Shown: positions 32,476-41,403 of the stretch, piece by piece | Layout: each line of letters starts with the position of its first letter | How positions within the stretch are numbered: position 1 is the stretch's first letter | Assembly (NCBI GenBank): GCA_902497025.1 | Contig: CABVDJ010000015.1 | Location: 1-45,361 of the forward strand | Source of the DNA: an uncultured Collinsella sp. | GTDB taxonomy: Bacteria > Actinomycetota > Coriobacteriia > Coriobacteriales > Coriobacteriaceae | Direction: 5' to 3' | Length of the DNA: 45,361 nucleotides | Position numbers and translations under genes: made by a program | Notes under the pieces: generated by a model | Told to the model about the DNA's origin: nothing | Database searches by the model: none | What the model saw: the letters and a program-made list of their open reading frames with translations, nothing else

Positions 32476-33519
32476 ATGGCGCTTTCTGAATACAGCAAGC
32501 GGCTGCTGGGTGCCTATGCCGAGCAGCCGTTCCTTATGGCTCCCATGGCGGGCGTGACCGACCCCGCCTATCGCATCATGTGTCGCCGCCGCGGTGCCAA
32601 CCTTGCCTACAGCGAGATGGTGAGCGTGGCGGGTCTTGCCTATGCCAGCAACAAGACCTGGCGCCTGGTGCTACCGGCCGACGAGGAGCAGCAGATTTGC
32701 GTGCAGCTCTTTGGCTCCAAGCCCGAGCAGTTTGCGAGCGCCGTCGCCGCCGTCGAGGAGCGCGTTGGCGATCGCCTGTCGCTCATCGATATCAATATGG
32801 CATGCCCCGCCCGCAAGGTTGTCACCAAGGGCGAGGGTTCTGCGCTCATGCGCACGCCCGACCTGGCGGAGAAGATCGTCGAGGCCACGGTGGGCGCGGC
32901 GCACGTGCCCGTGACCGTCAAGATTCGCAAGGGCTTTTATGCCGAGGACCGTAATGCCGCGACATTTGCCCAGATGCTTGAGAGTGCAGGGGCTGCCGCA
33001 GTCGCCGTGCATGGTCGTTGCGCCACGCAGCTCTACACGGGTCAGGCCGATTGGTCGGTCGTCGATGAGGTTGCCGACGCTGTCGAGATTCCCGTGATTG
33101 GTTCGGGCGATGTGTTCTCGGCCGAGGACGCTGCTGAGCATCTGCACGGCTCGGGTGCCAGCGCGGTGTTTATCGCGCGCGGCATCTACGGCAATCCGTG
33201 GGTGTTCGGCGATGCCCGAGCCCTTGCACTCGATGGCACGCCGGTTCCTTCTCGCTCCTCGGTCGAGCGCCTGGAGGCTCTGCGCGAGCACCTGACGTTG
33301 ACGCACGAGCTTCTGCCGCTCATGTCGCGTGCTCGCACGTACGCAAGCTGGTACTTAAAGGGCATGCCCCATGCCGCCGCCTGGCGCGCTCAGGTGGTGC
33401 GTTGCTCTACGTACGAGGAGTTCATGTCGCTGGTCGATGATATCGAACGCGATGTGGTGGCCTGCGAGGCCGCGCTTGCCGCCGGTGAGTCGGTGCCTGC
33501 TCATCCGCTGGAGGCTTAA
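32476..33519 (+). CDS. dusB: tRNA-dihydrouridine synthase
   Basis: Dus enzymes reduce specific uridines of tRNA with FMN and NADPH. The 347-aa protein has the N-terminal PFLMAPMAGVTDPAYR and YSEMVSV. The catalytic cysteine is in DINMACPARKV, the flavin-binding end is PVIGSGDVFSAEDA and FIARGIYGNPW, and a helical tRNA-binding domain follows. The DusB assignment among Dus paralogues rests on overall resemblance and single-gene context. It lies 4 bases after lepA and 2 before hemW. Confidence 0.88.
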   Translation: MALSEYSKRLLGAYAEQPFLMAPMAGVTDPAYRIMCRRRGANLAYSEMVSVAGLAYASNKTWRLVLPADEEQQICVQLFGSKPEQFASAVAAVEERVGDRLSLIDINMACPARKVVTKGEGSALMRTPDLAEKIVEATVGAAHVPVTVKIRKGFYAEDRNAATFAQMLESAGAAAVAVHGRCATQLYTGQADWSVVDEVADAVEIPVIGSGDVFSAEDAAEHLHGSGASAVFIARGIYGNPWVFGDARALALDGTPVPSRSSVERLEALREHLTLTHELLPLMSRARTYASWYLKGMPHAAAWRAQVVRCSTYEEFMSLVDDIERDVVACEAALAAGESVPAHPLEA

Positions 33520-33521
33520 GG

Positions 33522-34754
33522 GTGGCCGTTACCGCGCTGTACGTGCACGTGCCGTTTTGCGCTCAAAAGTGCCGGTACTGCGACTTTGACTCGCGCAGCT
33601 TTGCTGCGTGTGATTTGGATGCCGCGCTCGATTCCTATTTTGAGCAGTTGTATGCGCGCCTCGATTCCTTTGGCGACGCCGGGGCGCTTGCGCAGGTCCG
33701 CACGGTCTATACTGGCGGCGGCACGCCATCGCTGGCAGAGGAGCGCCTGGTGGAACTTGCCCGGCGTATCTCCATGTGGTGCAAACCCGTTGAATTTACT
33801 TGCGAAGCCAATCCTGAGTCCCTGACCGCTGAGCTCGCCACCGCGCTTGCCGAGGCGGGTGTCACGCGCATCTCTCTGGGCGTGCAAACCCTCGACGATA
33901 CCGAGCTGGCCGCTATTGGCCGCATTCACGATGCTAATCGGGCACTTGTGGCTATCGCGACGGTGAAGGAAGCTGGCCTCGATGTGTCGTGCGACCTGAT
34001 GTGCGGCCTTCCCGGGCAGACGGCGGCGAGTTGGCAGCGCACGCTCGATGGCGTGTTGGCGGCGGCGCCTCATCATGTGTCGGTCTACCCGCTCACGCTC
34101 GAGGAGGGCACGCCCCTTTATCGCATGGCGTGCCGTGACGAGTCGCTCGAGCCTGATGAGGATTTTCAGGCCGCCTGCATGGATGTGGCACGCGAGCTCC
34201 TGGGTGCCGCCGGCTATCACCCGTATGAGGTGGCGAGCTACGCGCTCGACGGCCATGAGTGCGCCCATAACATTGCCTACTGGACCGGACGGGGCTACCT
34301 GGGCCTGGGTCGTTCTGCCGCGGGCATGCTCGACGACGAGGATTTCGACCGTCTTGCAGGTTTGTTCCCCGGCGTGTCTTCTCGAGGCGATGCGCACCGC
34401 GTGCGTCTGGTGCAACGCGACGATGACGCGACGGCGTTCGAGGTCGAATATCTGTCGCAGCGCGAGGCTGCGGCCGAAGACCTGATGCTCGCTTGTCGCA
34501 TGACGCGCGGTGTTGGGCCCGACCTGTTGGTTCGCGCGGCCCGCGTCATCCCAACGGATGAGCTGGCAGCTGCCTGCGATCACGCACTCGAATTGGGTCT
34601 TGCCACGTGGGTGCCCGATGGCGTCGAGGGATATGCGGGGCGCGTCGCCTCGAAAGACGTTATCACAGGTCGCGCCCGCGCCCGTTTAGCGCCGACACAC
34701 CTGGGTTGGCTCGATGGAAATGTTCTGTTCGAGCTGTTTTGGGGTCTAGCATAG
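33522..34754 (+). CDS. hemW: HemW, radical SAM heme chaperone
   Basis: HemW resembles oxygen-independent coproporphyrinogen oxidase HemN but is thought to insert heme into proteins. The 410-aa protein has the radical SAM cluster motif PFCAQKCRYCDF (CxxxCxxC) within the first 25 residues, then VYTGGGTPSL and ISLGVQTLDD, and a C-terminal HemN-like domain. It lacks the extra N-terminal segment of true HemN. The start is a GTG 2 bases after the dusB stop. The lepA-hemW linkage followed by dnaJ is common in Gram-positives. Confidence 0.92.
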   Translation: MAVTALYVHVPFCAQKCRYCDFDSRSFAACDLDAALDSYFEQLYARLDSFGDAGALAQVRTVYTGGGTPSLAEERLVELARRISMWCKPVEFTCEANPESLTAELATALAEAGVTRISLGVQTLDDTELAAIGRIHDANRALVAIATVKEAGLDVSCDLMCGLPGQTAASWQRTLDGVLAAAPHHVSVYPLTLEEGTPLYRMACRDESLEPDEDFQAACMDVARELLGAAGYHPYEVASYALDGHECAHNIAYWTGRGYLGLGRSAAGMLDDEDFDRLAGLFPGVSSRGDAHRVRLVQRDDDATAFEVEYLSQREAAAEDLMLACRMTRGVGPDLLVRAARVIPTDELAAACDHALELGLATWVPDGVEGYAGRVASKDVITGRARARLAPTHLGWLDGNVLFELFWGLA

Positions 34755-34812
34755 ACTGCTTGGGTAGAATTACCGCAAGATATACGCTGCTTTGAGCAGG
34801 AGGTTGCCGCGC

Positions 34813-35916
34813 ATGGCGACGATGAACGAAAAAGATTACTACGAGATTCTCGGTGTTTCTAAGGACGCCACCTCGCGTGATATTCAAAAGGCCTTCCAGC
34901 AGAAGGCCCGTAAGCTCCATCCGGACGTCAACAAAGAGCCGGATGCCGAGGAAAAGTTCAAAGAGGTTTCCGAGGCATACGCCGTGCTTTCGGACGAGCA
35001 GAAGCGTGCGCGCTATGATGCCATGCGCTCGGGCAATCCCTTTGCGGGCGCACCTTCGGCCTCGCCCTACGGTGGCGGCTATGCCGGCGGCGCCGGGTAC
35101 GGCAATCCCTTTGAGGGCGGTTTTCCCTTTGGCGGCGCTTGGGGCCAGCCGCGTCGCGGGCGGGCGGCCTACAATCCCGAAAGCGGTGCCAACGTGGTCG
35201 TCGACATCAAGCTCGATGCCAAGGAGGCCAAGGGCGGTGCCCGCAAAACCGTTCGCTACACGCGATTCGATACGTGCGGACACTGCGGCGGCTCGGGATC
35301 TGTCTCCTCCGAGCATGCCCATACCTGCCCAAGCTGCGGCGGGCGCGGCCATATCGATGTGGACCTGTCCTTCCTGTTTGGCGCCGGCACGTTTCAGTCG
35401 GTTTGCCCCGAGTGCGGTGGCTCGGGCAAGGTCGTAGCCGATCCGTGCCCCGATTGCGGCGGCAGCGGCCGTACCCGCGTGACCTCCGAGCAAACGATTG
35501 AGTTTCCTGCCGGCACGCACGACGGCGACGAGGTTCGCATTAGCGGCATGGGCCATGCCGGTACCAATGGCGCCACGGGTGGTGACCTGGTCGGTCGCGC
35601 CCATGTGGAGGCCGAGCGCCTGGAGGGCAAGGCCCGTACCGGCTTTTACCTGATGGGCATCGTCGCGCCGTTTTTGGTGCTGTCGGCCATCTCGGGCGTG
35701 TTCTCGGCCTTTGCCGTGATGTGTTTTATTCCGTTTGCCATGGGCCTGTTCATGGTGCTCTCGGATGGGGTACTTCACCGTAGCCTGCTATGGTGGAAGC
35801 GTGGCGCGATGCAGTTCGCCAACGGTTTCGCCAACGGCTTCATGTTCGCGCTTGTGTCGGTGTGGTTTGCGAGCTGCTCGCAGCGCGCGATGCTTTCGCC
35901 CTACGGGATGCAATAA
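34813..35916 (+). CDS. DnaJ-type co-chaperone with membrane segments replacing the C-terminal domain
   Basis: The 367-aa product begins like a type I Hsp40. It has a J domain (about 1-68, with KLHPDVN), a Gly/Phe-rich linker and four CxxCxGxG zinc motifs (CGHCGGSG, CPSCGGRG, CPECGGSG, CPDCGGSG). After a short strand region (TIEFPAGTHDGDEVRISGMG) the second substrate-binding domain and dimerisation tail of DnaJ are missing. In their place are about three hydrophobic segments (near residues 284-330 and 343-357), such as MGIVAPFLVLSAISGVF. AGGAGG at 34798-34803 supports this ATG. The gene stands before a complete dnaJ. It may recruit DnaK to the membrane, which is an inference. Confidence 0.85.
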   Translation: MATMNEKDYYEILGVSKDATSRDIQKAFQQKARKLHPDVNKEPDAEEKFKEVSEAYAVLSDEQKRARYDAMRSGNPFAGAPSASPYGGGYAGGAGYGNPFEGGFPFGGAWGQPRRGRAAYNPESGANVVVDIKLDAKEAKGGARKTVRYTRFDTCGHCGGSGSVSSEHAHTCPSCGGRGHIDVDLSFLFGAGTFQSVCPECGGSGKVVADPCPDCGGSGRTRVTSEQTIEFPAGTHDGDEVRISGMGHAGTNGATGGDLVGRAHVEAERLEGKARTGFYLMGIVAPFLVLSAISGVFSAFAVMCFIPFAMGLFMVLSDGVLHRSLLWWKRGAMQFANGFANGFMFALVSVWFASCSQRAMLSPYGMQ

Positions 35917-35997
35917 CATCAAACCCTCTGTTTGCGGTCGGCCCTGCATGGGTATAGGACGCACTGTGACAATATTGAAAGTCGGAAGGATTCGGTC

Positions 35998-37146
35998 GTG
36001 TCGGAAAATAGGGATTACTACGAGGTACTTGGCGTCGATAAGGATGCCGACGCGCGGACCATTAAGCGCGCGTTTCTAAAGAAAGCCCGTACGGTACACC
36101 CGGATGTTTCGGACGACCCCGAGGCCGAGGCCAAGTTCAAGGAGCTTAACGAGGCTTATTCTGTCCTTTCCGATGAGCAGAAGCGTGCCAATTACGATCG
36201 CTTTGGTACCGCCGATGGCCCTGGTGGCTCCGGCTATGTCGATATCAACGATATCTTTGGCGGTATGGGCATGGATGACCTGTTCTCGTCATTCTTTGGC
36301 GGCGGCGCCGGCGGTGGTGCCCGCAGCCGGCGCGAGCGCCGTCGCGGTCGCGATATGGCCATCTCGCTTTCGGTGACGCTCGAGGAAGCTGCGCTTGGCT
36401 GTAAAAAGACGATCAGCTATGACCGCCTTGCTCCCTGCGAGGATTGCAACGGTACGGGCAAGGCTGACGGTGCGACCGAAAAGCAGTGCAGCCGCTGCCA
36501 CGGCACGGGCTATGTCACCACGGTCCAGCGCTCTTTTTTGGGCCAGGTCCAGTCCTCTTCGCCTTGCCCCGACTGCCACGGCGAGGGCACAGTCATCGAT
36601 CATCCCTGCGAGACCTGTGACGGCCAGGGCCGCACGCCTTCGCACGAAAAGATCGATATCGATATTCCCGCCGGCGTCTCGACCGGTCGCCAACTGCGCG
36701 TGAGCGGCTTTGGCGAGGCCGGCCTTCGCGGTGAGCCCTCGGGCGACCTGATCGTCAACGTGCGTGTCGCCGACCACGAGCGCTTTAAGCGCAATGGCGA
36801 CGATCTGTACCTGGTGAGCGATATCTCCATTGCGCAGGCCGCGCTCGGCTGCGAGATCGAGGTCGAGGGCATTATGCCCGACGAGGTCGTCAAGGTGTGC
36901 GTCCCCGCTGGCACGCAGTATGGCGACACCGTCAGCGTCAACAATTTCGGCATGCCGCGCATCGGCGGTGGCGGCTCACGCGGTCGACTGGTCGTGCAGC
37001 TGCGCGTGGTCGTTCCCACGAACCTTTCCAACAAGCAGCGCGAGCTGCTCCGCGCTTTTGCCGACGAGATGGGCGATGACGTCGCTTCCGGCAAGAAGTC
37101 GGTAACCGATCGTATCAAGAGCGCCCTCGACGATATCCTCGATTAA
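35998..37146 (+). CDS. dnaJ: Chaperone protein DnaJ
   Basis: DnaJ stimulates DnaK ATPase activity and delivers unfolded substrates. The 382-aa product is complete. It has a J domain with VHPDVSD, a Gly-rich linker (FFGGGAGGGARS), four zinc motifs (CEDCNGTG, CSRCHGTG, CPDCHGEG, CETCDGQG), both beta-rich C-terminal domains (DIDIPAGVSTGRQLRVSGFG, then VCVPAGTQYGDTV) and the C-terminal dimerisation helix region. The GTG at 35998 follows GGAAGGA at 35983-35989 and gives MSENRDYYEVLG. A weak promoter (TTGCGG at 35932, TATAGG at 35953) may lie in the 81-base gap. Confidence 0.94.
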   Translation: MSENRDYYEVLGVDKDADARTIKRAFLKKARTVHPDVSDDPEAEAKFKELNEAYSVLSDEQKRANYDRFGTADGPGGSGYVDINDIFGGMGMDDLFSSFFGGGAGGGARSRRERRRGRDMAISLSVTLEEAALGCKKTISYDRLAPCEDCNGTGKADGATEKQCSRCHGTGYVTTVQRSFLGQVQSSSPCPDCHGEGTVIDHPCETCDGQGRTPSHEKIDIDIPAGVSTGRQLRVSGFGEAGLRGEPSGDLIVNVRVADHERFKRNGDDLYLVSDISIAQAALGCEIEVEGIMPDEVVKVCVPAGTQYGDTVSVNNFGMPRIGGGGSRGRLVVQLRVVVPTNLSNKQRELLRAFADEMGDDVASGKKSVTDRIKSALDDILD

Positions 37147-37155
37147 GGAGCCCGC

Positions 37156-38448
37156 TTGCTCGCACCCCATATTTCCGTCGTCAACCTTGGCTGTCGCGTC
37201 AACCGGGTTGAGTCCGACCGTATCACTGCCGATCTTATGCGCCAGGGCTTTGCGATGGTGGAGCCCCAGGATGCCGACCTGATCGTAATCAATACCTGCG
37301 CCGTGACGGGCGAGGCCGAGGCCAAGACCCGCAAGGCCGTCCGTCATGCGCTGTCATATCCAGGCGAGCCCTACGTGGTCGTGACCGGCTGCGTCGTCAA
37401 CCTGCATCCCGAAGAGCTATTAGAGCTTTCGGACCGTGTGATTGCCGAGCCGTCGAAAATCGACGTCGCCGAGCGTGTCTGCGAGGTACTGGGTGTCGAA
37501 TCCGATAGTGTGGCTGCCTGCAGCGACAGCGATGTGGTCGATGCTCTGGGGCGCTCGCGTCTGGGCGTGAAGATCCAAGACGGCTGCAATCACCGCTGCA
37601 CGTATTGTATTGTGTGGAAGGCACGCGGCCCCGAGCGCTCCGTGCCTGTCGAGTCCGTGCTCGAGCAGGTGCGCGAGGCCCAGGAGGCCGGTGTGCCCGA
37701 GGTGGTGCTGACTGGCGTGAACCTGGGCGCCTATGACGGCAAGAGCGCGACTGACGAACACGTGGAGATCGATGAGCTGCTCGAGGCCATTATGGAGCGC
37801 ACTACGATTGCCCACGTGCGCATTTCTTCAGTGGAGCCCATGGACATTTCCGAGCGCCTGCTCAAGGTGATGGCGCGCTATCCGCAGCGAATCGCGCCGT
37901 TCTTGCATCTTCCCGTGCAGTCCGGCTGTACGGCAACCCTGCATCGCATGGGTCGTCCCTATAGCGCGGAGGCCTTTGAGGACACGGTACGCATGATTCG
38001 TACCAATCTGCCCCAGGCGTCACTTTCTTGCGACGTCATCGTCGGCTTTCCCGGCGAGACGGACGAGGAGTTCGAGGAGTCGCTGGCGTTGTGCCGTCGC
38101 GTGGGCTTTTCGCGCATGCATGTCTTCCGCTATAGCAAGCGTCCGGGCACGCTTGCGGCCGATATGCCCGATCAGGTACCGCCCGAGATTATGGCCGAAC
38201 GCAGCCGCCGCATGCGTGCCGCCGCTCAGGAGCTTGCGATTGCCGATGCCCGCCGCCGCGTGGGCACGGTCGAGCGTGCGGTGCTCGAGTATGGCGACAA
38301 CCTGACGCTCGGCTCCTTCCATCATGCCCGTCTTGACGATGTCTGCGGGCTCAAGGCCCCGTGCCTGCTCGATGTTGCTATCATCGGAGTCGATGATTCC
38401 GGCTTAGTCCATGCTCGCAGGGAGGTCCATGGAAGCCTCGAAGATTAG
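37156..38448 (+). CDS. mtaB: tRNA t6A37 methylthiotransferase MtaB-like (MiaB family)
   Basis: MtaB uses two [4Fe-4S] clusters to convert t6A37 to ms2t6A37. The 430-aa protein has the N-terminal UPF0004 domain with its three cysteines in NLGCRVN, INTCAVT and VTGCVVN. The radical SAM motif is DGCNHRCTYCIV, and a short TRAM-like C-terminal part follows. The NLGCRVN form fits MtaB better than MiaB or RimO. The TTG start has AAGGAG at 37145-37150. The position after dnaJ matches yqeV in Bacillus, although prmA and rsmE, which lie between there, are absent here. Confidence 0.9.
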   Translation: MLAPHISVVNLGCRVNRVESDRITADLMRQGFAMVEPQDADLIVINTCAVTGEAEAKTRKAVRHALSYPGEPYVVVTGCVVNLHPEELLELSDRVIAEPSKIDVAERVCEVLGVESDSVAACSDSDVVDALGRSRLGVKIQDGCNHRCTYCIVWKARGPERSVPVESVLEQVREAQEAGVPEVVLTGVNLGAYDGKSATDEHVEIDELLEAIMERTTIAHVRISSVEPMDISERLLKVMARYPQRIAPFLHLPVQSGCTATLHRMGRPYSAEAFEDTVRMIRTNLPQASLSCDVIVGFPGETDEEFEESLALCRRVGFSRMHVFRYSKRPGTLAADMPDQVPPEIMAERSRRMRAAAQELAIADARRRVGTVERAVLEYGDNLTLGSFHHARLDDVCGLKAPCLLDVAIIGVDDSGLVHARREVHGSLED

Positions 38449-39415
38449 ACTTACCGTTCCCGAGGGGATTGACCCTTCGCGCGTCTTGGGCGCCGGCGAC
38501 GCTGTCCTTCGCGCGGTTGAAGACTTGGTTCGCGCCCATGTGGTTGCGCGCGGTGACCAGATTGCCGTGAGCGGCGACCCGGACGAGGTCGAACTCGTGG
38601 CGCGTTTTTTCGAACACGCTTTTCGCGAGGCGGCTGCCGGTCGCACGCTGTCTGCCGACGACGTCTCGCGTTGCTTGGCTGTCCTGCGCGATGGCGAGCA
38701 CGACGTCTCGTCGCTGCGCGATGACGTGCTGCTGTCGTATCGCGGCCGCGTCATTCGTCCCAAGACGCTCGGCCAAAAGCGCTATGTTGATGCCATCCGC
38801 TCGCATACCATCACGTTTGGCCTGGGCCCCGCCGGTACCGGTAAGACCTATCTAGCCATGGCGCTCGCCGTCGCCGCGCTCAAGCGCCACGAGGTGGGTC
38901 GCCTGGTCCTTACGCGGCCCGTTGTCGAGGCGGGGGAGAATTTGGGCTTTTTGCCCGGCACCCTCGAGGAAAAAATCGACCCTTACATGCGTCCGCTCTA
39001 CGATGCCCTGTTTGACATGATGGATCGTGAGCGTACCGACGAGCTCATGGAGCGTGGTGTGATCGAGATTGCCCCGCTTGCCTACATGCGCGGCCGCACG
39101 CTGAGTGATGCCTTCGTGGTGCTCGACGAGGCGCAAAATACCACGCCCGAGCAGATGAAGATGTTCCTGACGCGCCTGGGCTTCAACTCCAAGTTCGTGA
39201 TTACCGGCGACCTGAGCCAGCGTGACCTGGTGGGTCGTCGTGGTGGCTTGGCGGATGTCGAGAAGATTTTGGGCCGTGTCGATGATGTCGCATTTTCGCA
39301 CCTCGAGCGTGCCGACGTGGTGCGCCATGCCTTGGTGGGACGTATCGTCGAGGCATACGATACTTATGATGATGTGCGCGAGAAGCGCGTACGTGACCGA
39401 AAGGAGTCCCGTTGA
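38429..39415 (+). CDS. phoH: PhoH-family ATPase
   Basis: The 328-aa PhoH-like P-loop ATPase is of uncertain function and is widely linked with ybeY and RNA metabolism. It has an N-terminal KH-like part (about 1-105) and the Walker A motif GPAGTGKTYLA. LTRPVVEAGENLGFLPG and the Walker B VVLDEAQNTTPEQ follow, with sensor-like VITGDLSQRDL. GGGAGG stands unusually close to the ATG at 38429. The other candidate, ATG at 38411, has no ribosome binding site. It overlaps mtaB by 20 bases and ybeY by 4 (TTGA). Confidence 0.93.
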   Translation: MEASKIRLTVPEGIDPSRVLGAGDAVLRAVEDLVRAHVVARGDQIAVSGDPDEVELVARFFEHAFREAAAGRTLSADDVSRCLAVLRDGEHDVSSLRDDVLLSYRGRVIRPKTLGQKRYVDAIRSHTITFGLGPAGTGKTYLAMALAVAALKRHEVGRLVLTRPVVEAGENLGFLPGTLEEKIDPYMRPLYDALFDMMDRERTDELMERGVIEIAPLAYMRGRTLSDAFVVLDEAQNTTPEQMKMFLTRLGFNSKFVITGDLSQRDLVGRRGGLADVEKILGRVDDVAFSHLERADVVRHALVGRIVEAYDTYDDVREKRVRDRKESR

Positions 39416-39921
39416 GTGTATTGATCAGCAACGATGCCGAGCTCGATACGCTGCTCGACGCGCATGAGGTGGAGCACATCTGCGAGGTTGTGCTTGCCGC
39501 CGAGGGCGCTGAGCGTGAAGTCGAGATTTCCCTTTCGTATGTCGACGAGGACGAGATGCACGAGCTCAACCACGAGTGGCGCGGTATCGACCGTACCACC
39601 GATGTGCTCTCGTTTGAGTGCGACTCTGCCTTTGATGAGGACATTCCCGCTGACGAGACGATTGAGCTCGGCGATATTATCTTGGCGCCGCAGGTTATTG
39701 CTCGCCAGGCTCCCGGTTTTGGTAACAGTCCCGCCGACGAGTGCCGGCTAATGCTTGTGCACGGTATGCTGCACCTGCTGGGGTATGACCATATCGAGGA
39801 CGACGAGGCCGAGGTCATGGAGGCACGCGAGGACGCCATCCTGCGCGATTTGGCGCTCGGGCGCGGCGAGGACCCCAAGCTCGTCCACGTCGGCCCCATC
39901 ACCAACCACGCCCACGACTAG
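39412..39921 (+). CDS. ybeY: Endoribonuclease YbeY (rRNA maturation factor)
   Basis: YbeY is a zinc endoribonuclease acting in 16S rRNA 3'-end maturation and ribosome quality control. The 169-aa protein has the metal motif MLVHGMLHLLGYDHIEDDEA (HxxxHxxxxxH) and the preceding ELGDIILAPQ strand. The TTG start overlaps the phoH stop and has AAGGAG at 39401-39406. The phoH-ybeY-dgkA-era-recO order is conserved in Gram-positives. Confidence 0.95.
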   Translation: MSVLISNDAELDTLLDAHEVEHICEVVLAAEGAEREVEISLSYVDEDEMHELNHEWRGIDRTTDVLSFECDSAFDEDIPADETIELGDIILAPQVIARQAPGFGNSPADECRLMLVHGMLHLLGYDHIEDDEAEVMEAREDAILRDLALGRGEDPKLVHVGPITNHAHD

Positions 39922-39930
39922 GAGCCGTCT

Positions 39931-40308
39931 ATGATTCCCGGATCGAACAAGGACCATCCTTCCTTTTTAAAGTCGTTCTCATACGCGATGGAGGGCTTCG
40001 TCACCGCCGTCAAGACCGAGCGTAATATCAAGGTCATGCTCGTGGCGGGTGTGTGTACCGTCATTGCCGGCTGCATCGTGGGGCTCGACATTGCCGAGTG
40101 GGCCACGATTATCATCTGCTGCGGCCTGGTGATTCACGGCGAGCTGTGCAACACCGCCATGGAGGCCATCGTCGACCTGGCGACCCAGGAGCTTCATCCG
40201 CTGGCCAAGCGTGCGAAGGACATCGCCGCCGCCTCTGTATACGTTCTTTCCATCACTGCCGCGATTGTGGGCGTGCTGGTATTTGCCCACGCGCTCGGCT
40301 TTATTTAG
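39931..40308 (+). CDS. dgkA: Diacylglycerol/undecaprenol kinase
   Basis: The 125-aa integral membrane kinase has the DgkA family core ELCNTAMEAIVDLATQELHP followed by LAKRAKDIAAASV. Three membrane helices are visible (about 35-50, 54-70 and 98-122). In Gram-positives such proteins mainly phosphorylate undecaprenol (UdpK), which recycles the carrier lipid made by UppS. Substrate preference cannot be read from the sequence. It lies 9 bases after ybeY and 12 before era. Confidence 0.93.
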   Translation: MIPGSNKDHPSFLKSFSYAMEGFVTAVKTERNIKVMLVAGVCTVIAGCIVGLDIAEWATIIICCGLVIHGELCNTAMEAIVDLATQELHPLAKRAKDIAAASVYVLSITAAIVGVLVFAHALGFI

Positions 40309-40320
40309 AAAGGGATTCCC

Positions 40321-41388
40321 ATGTCCGACAATATGCAGCCTGCCGATGAGATTTTGGACGACGAGTCCCTGGACGCGGTGGATACCGAGGAGCTCGAGGA
40401 TTTCGAGGAGTTCGACCCGTTTGAGGGTATGAGCGACGAGGAACTCGATGCCCTGTGCGACGAGGACGACAACCTCGCTGGCTTTGGTGACGTTGAGCCC
40501 GGTTTCCGCAGCGGCTTTGTGGCCCTGGTCGGTCGTCCCAACGCTGGCAAGTCTACGCTGCTTAATGCCTGCTATGGCAAAAAGGTCGCCATCACCTCGC
40601 CGGTGGCCCAGACGACCCGCCGCCGCATGCGCGCCGTCGTCAACCGCCCCGGCTACCAGCTGGTCTTTGTCGATACCCCCGGTATTCATAAGCCCAAGGA
40701 CGGCTTGGGATCCGAGCTCAACAAGAGCGCGTTGTTCGAGCTGAACGATGTTGATGTTGTCGCGTTTTTGATTGATGCCACCAAGCCGATCGGCAGGGGA
40801 GACGCCTGGGTTGCCGAGCGCGTCAAGAACGCTCGTTCCAAGAAGGTCCTGGTGCTCACCAAGGCCGATGAGGCCGACCCCGCACAGGTCATGGAGCAGC
40901 TTAAGGCAGCCCACGAACTCATGGAATATGACGACGAGATCGTGACGTCGTCGGTCAAGAACTTCAACGTCGATGCATTTATCGAGACCGTTGCGCACTT
41001 TTTGCCTGAGGGTCCGCGTTGGTTCCCCGAGGACATGGGTACCGACGCTTCCGATGAGACGCTCGTTGCCGAGTTTGTGCGCGAGAAGGTCTTGCGCCGC
41101 ACCCGTGATGAGATTCCGCACTCCGTTGGCGTGATCTGCGATGCGCTCGAGCAGACCAAGAAGGTGCTGCGCGTGCACGCCACCATTTACGTCGAGCGCG
41201 AGGGCCAAAAGGGCATCATCATCGGTAAGGGCGGCGAGATGATCAAGCATATCGGTATCGACGCCCGTCGCGATCTTGAGCGCATCTTTGGCACGCAGGT
41301 CTTTTTGGAGCTGGACGTGAAGGTCAAGGCCGGCTGGCGCGACGACGAGGCCCAGATTCGCCGCTTTGGCTACAACGCCGAGGACTAA
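40321..41388 (+). CDS. era: GTPase Era with a long acidic N-terminal extension
   Basis: Era is a GTPase that binds the 3' end of 16S rRNA and checks 30S maturation. The 355-aa protein has the G domain with GRPNAGKSTLLN (P-loop), QTTRRRMRA, DTPGIHKPKD and a G4 motif TKAD where NKxD is usual. A C-terminal KH domain shows the GxxG loop IIIGKGGEMIKHIG. About 60 residues before the G domain are extra and very acidic (for example DTEELEDFEEFDPFEGMSDE). AAAGGG at 40309-40314 and the ATG at 40321 support the long form. No in-frame start is needed closer to the G domain. Confidence 0.94.
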   Translation: MSDNMQPADEILDDESLDAVDTEELEDFEEFDPFEGMSDEELDALCDEDDNLAGFGDVEPGFRSGFVALVGRPNAGKSTLLNACYGKKVAITSPVAQTTRRRMRAVVNRPGYQLVFVDTPGIHKPKDGLGSELNKSALFELNDVDVVAFLIDATKPIGRGDAWVAERVKNARSKKVLVLTKADEADPAQVMEQLKAAHELMEYDDEIVTSSVKNFNVDAFIETVAHFLPEGPRWFPEDMGTDASDETLVAEFVREKVLRRTRDEIPHSVGVICDALEQTKKVLRVHATIYVEREGQKGIIIGKGGEMIKHIGIDARRDLERIFGTQVFLELDVKVKAGWRDDEAQIRRFGYNAED

Positions 41389-41403
41389 GGACGCGCGGCG
41401 CGC

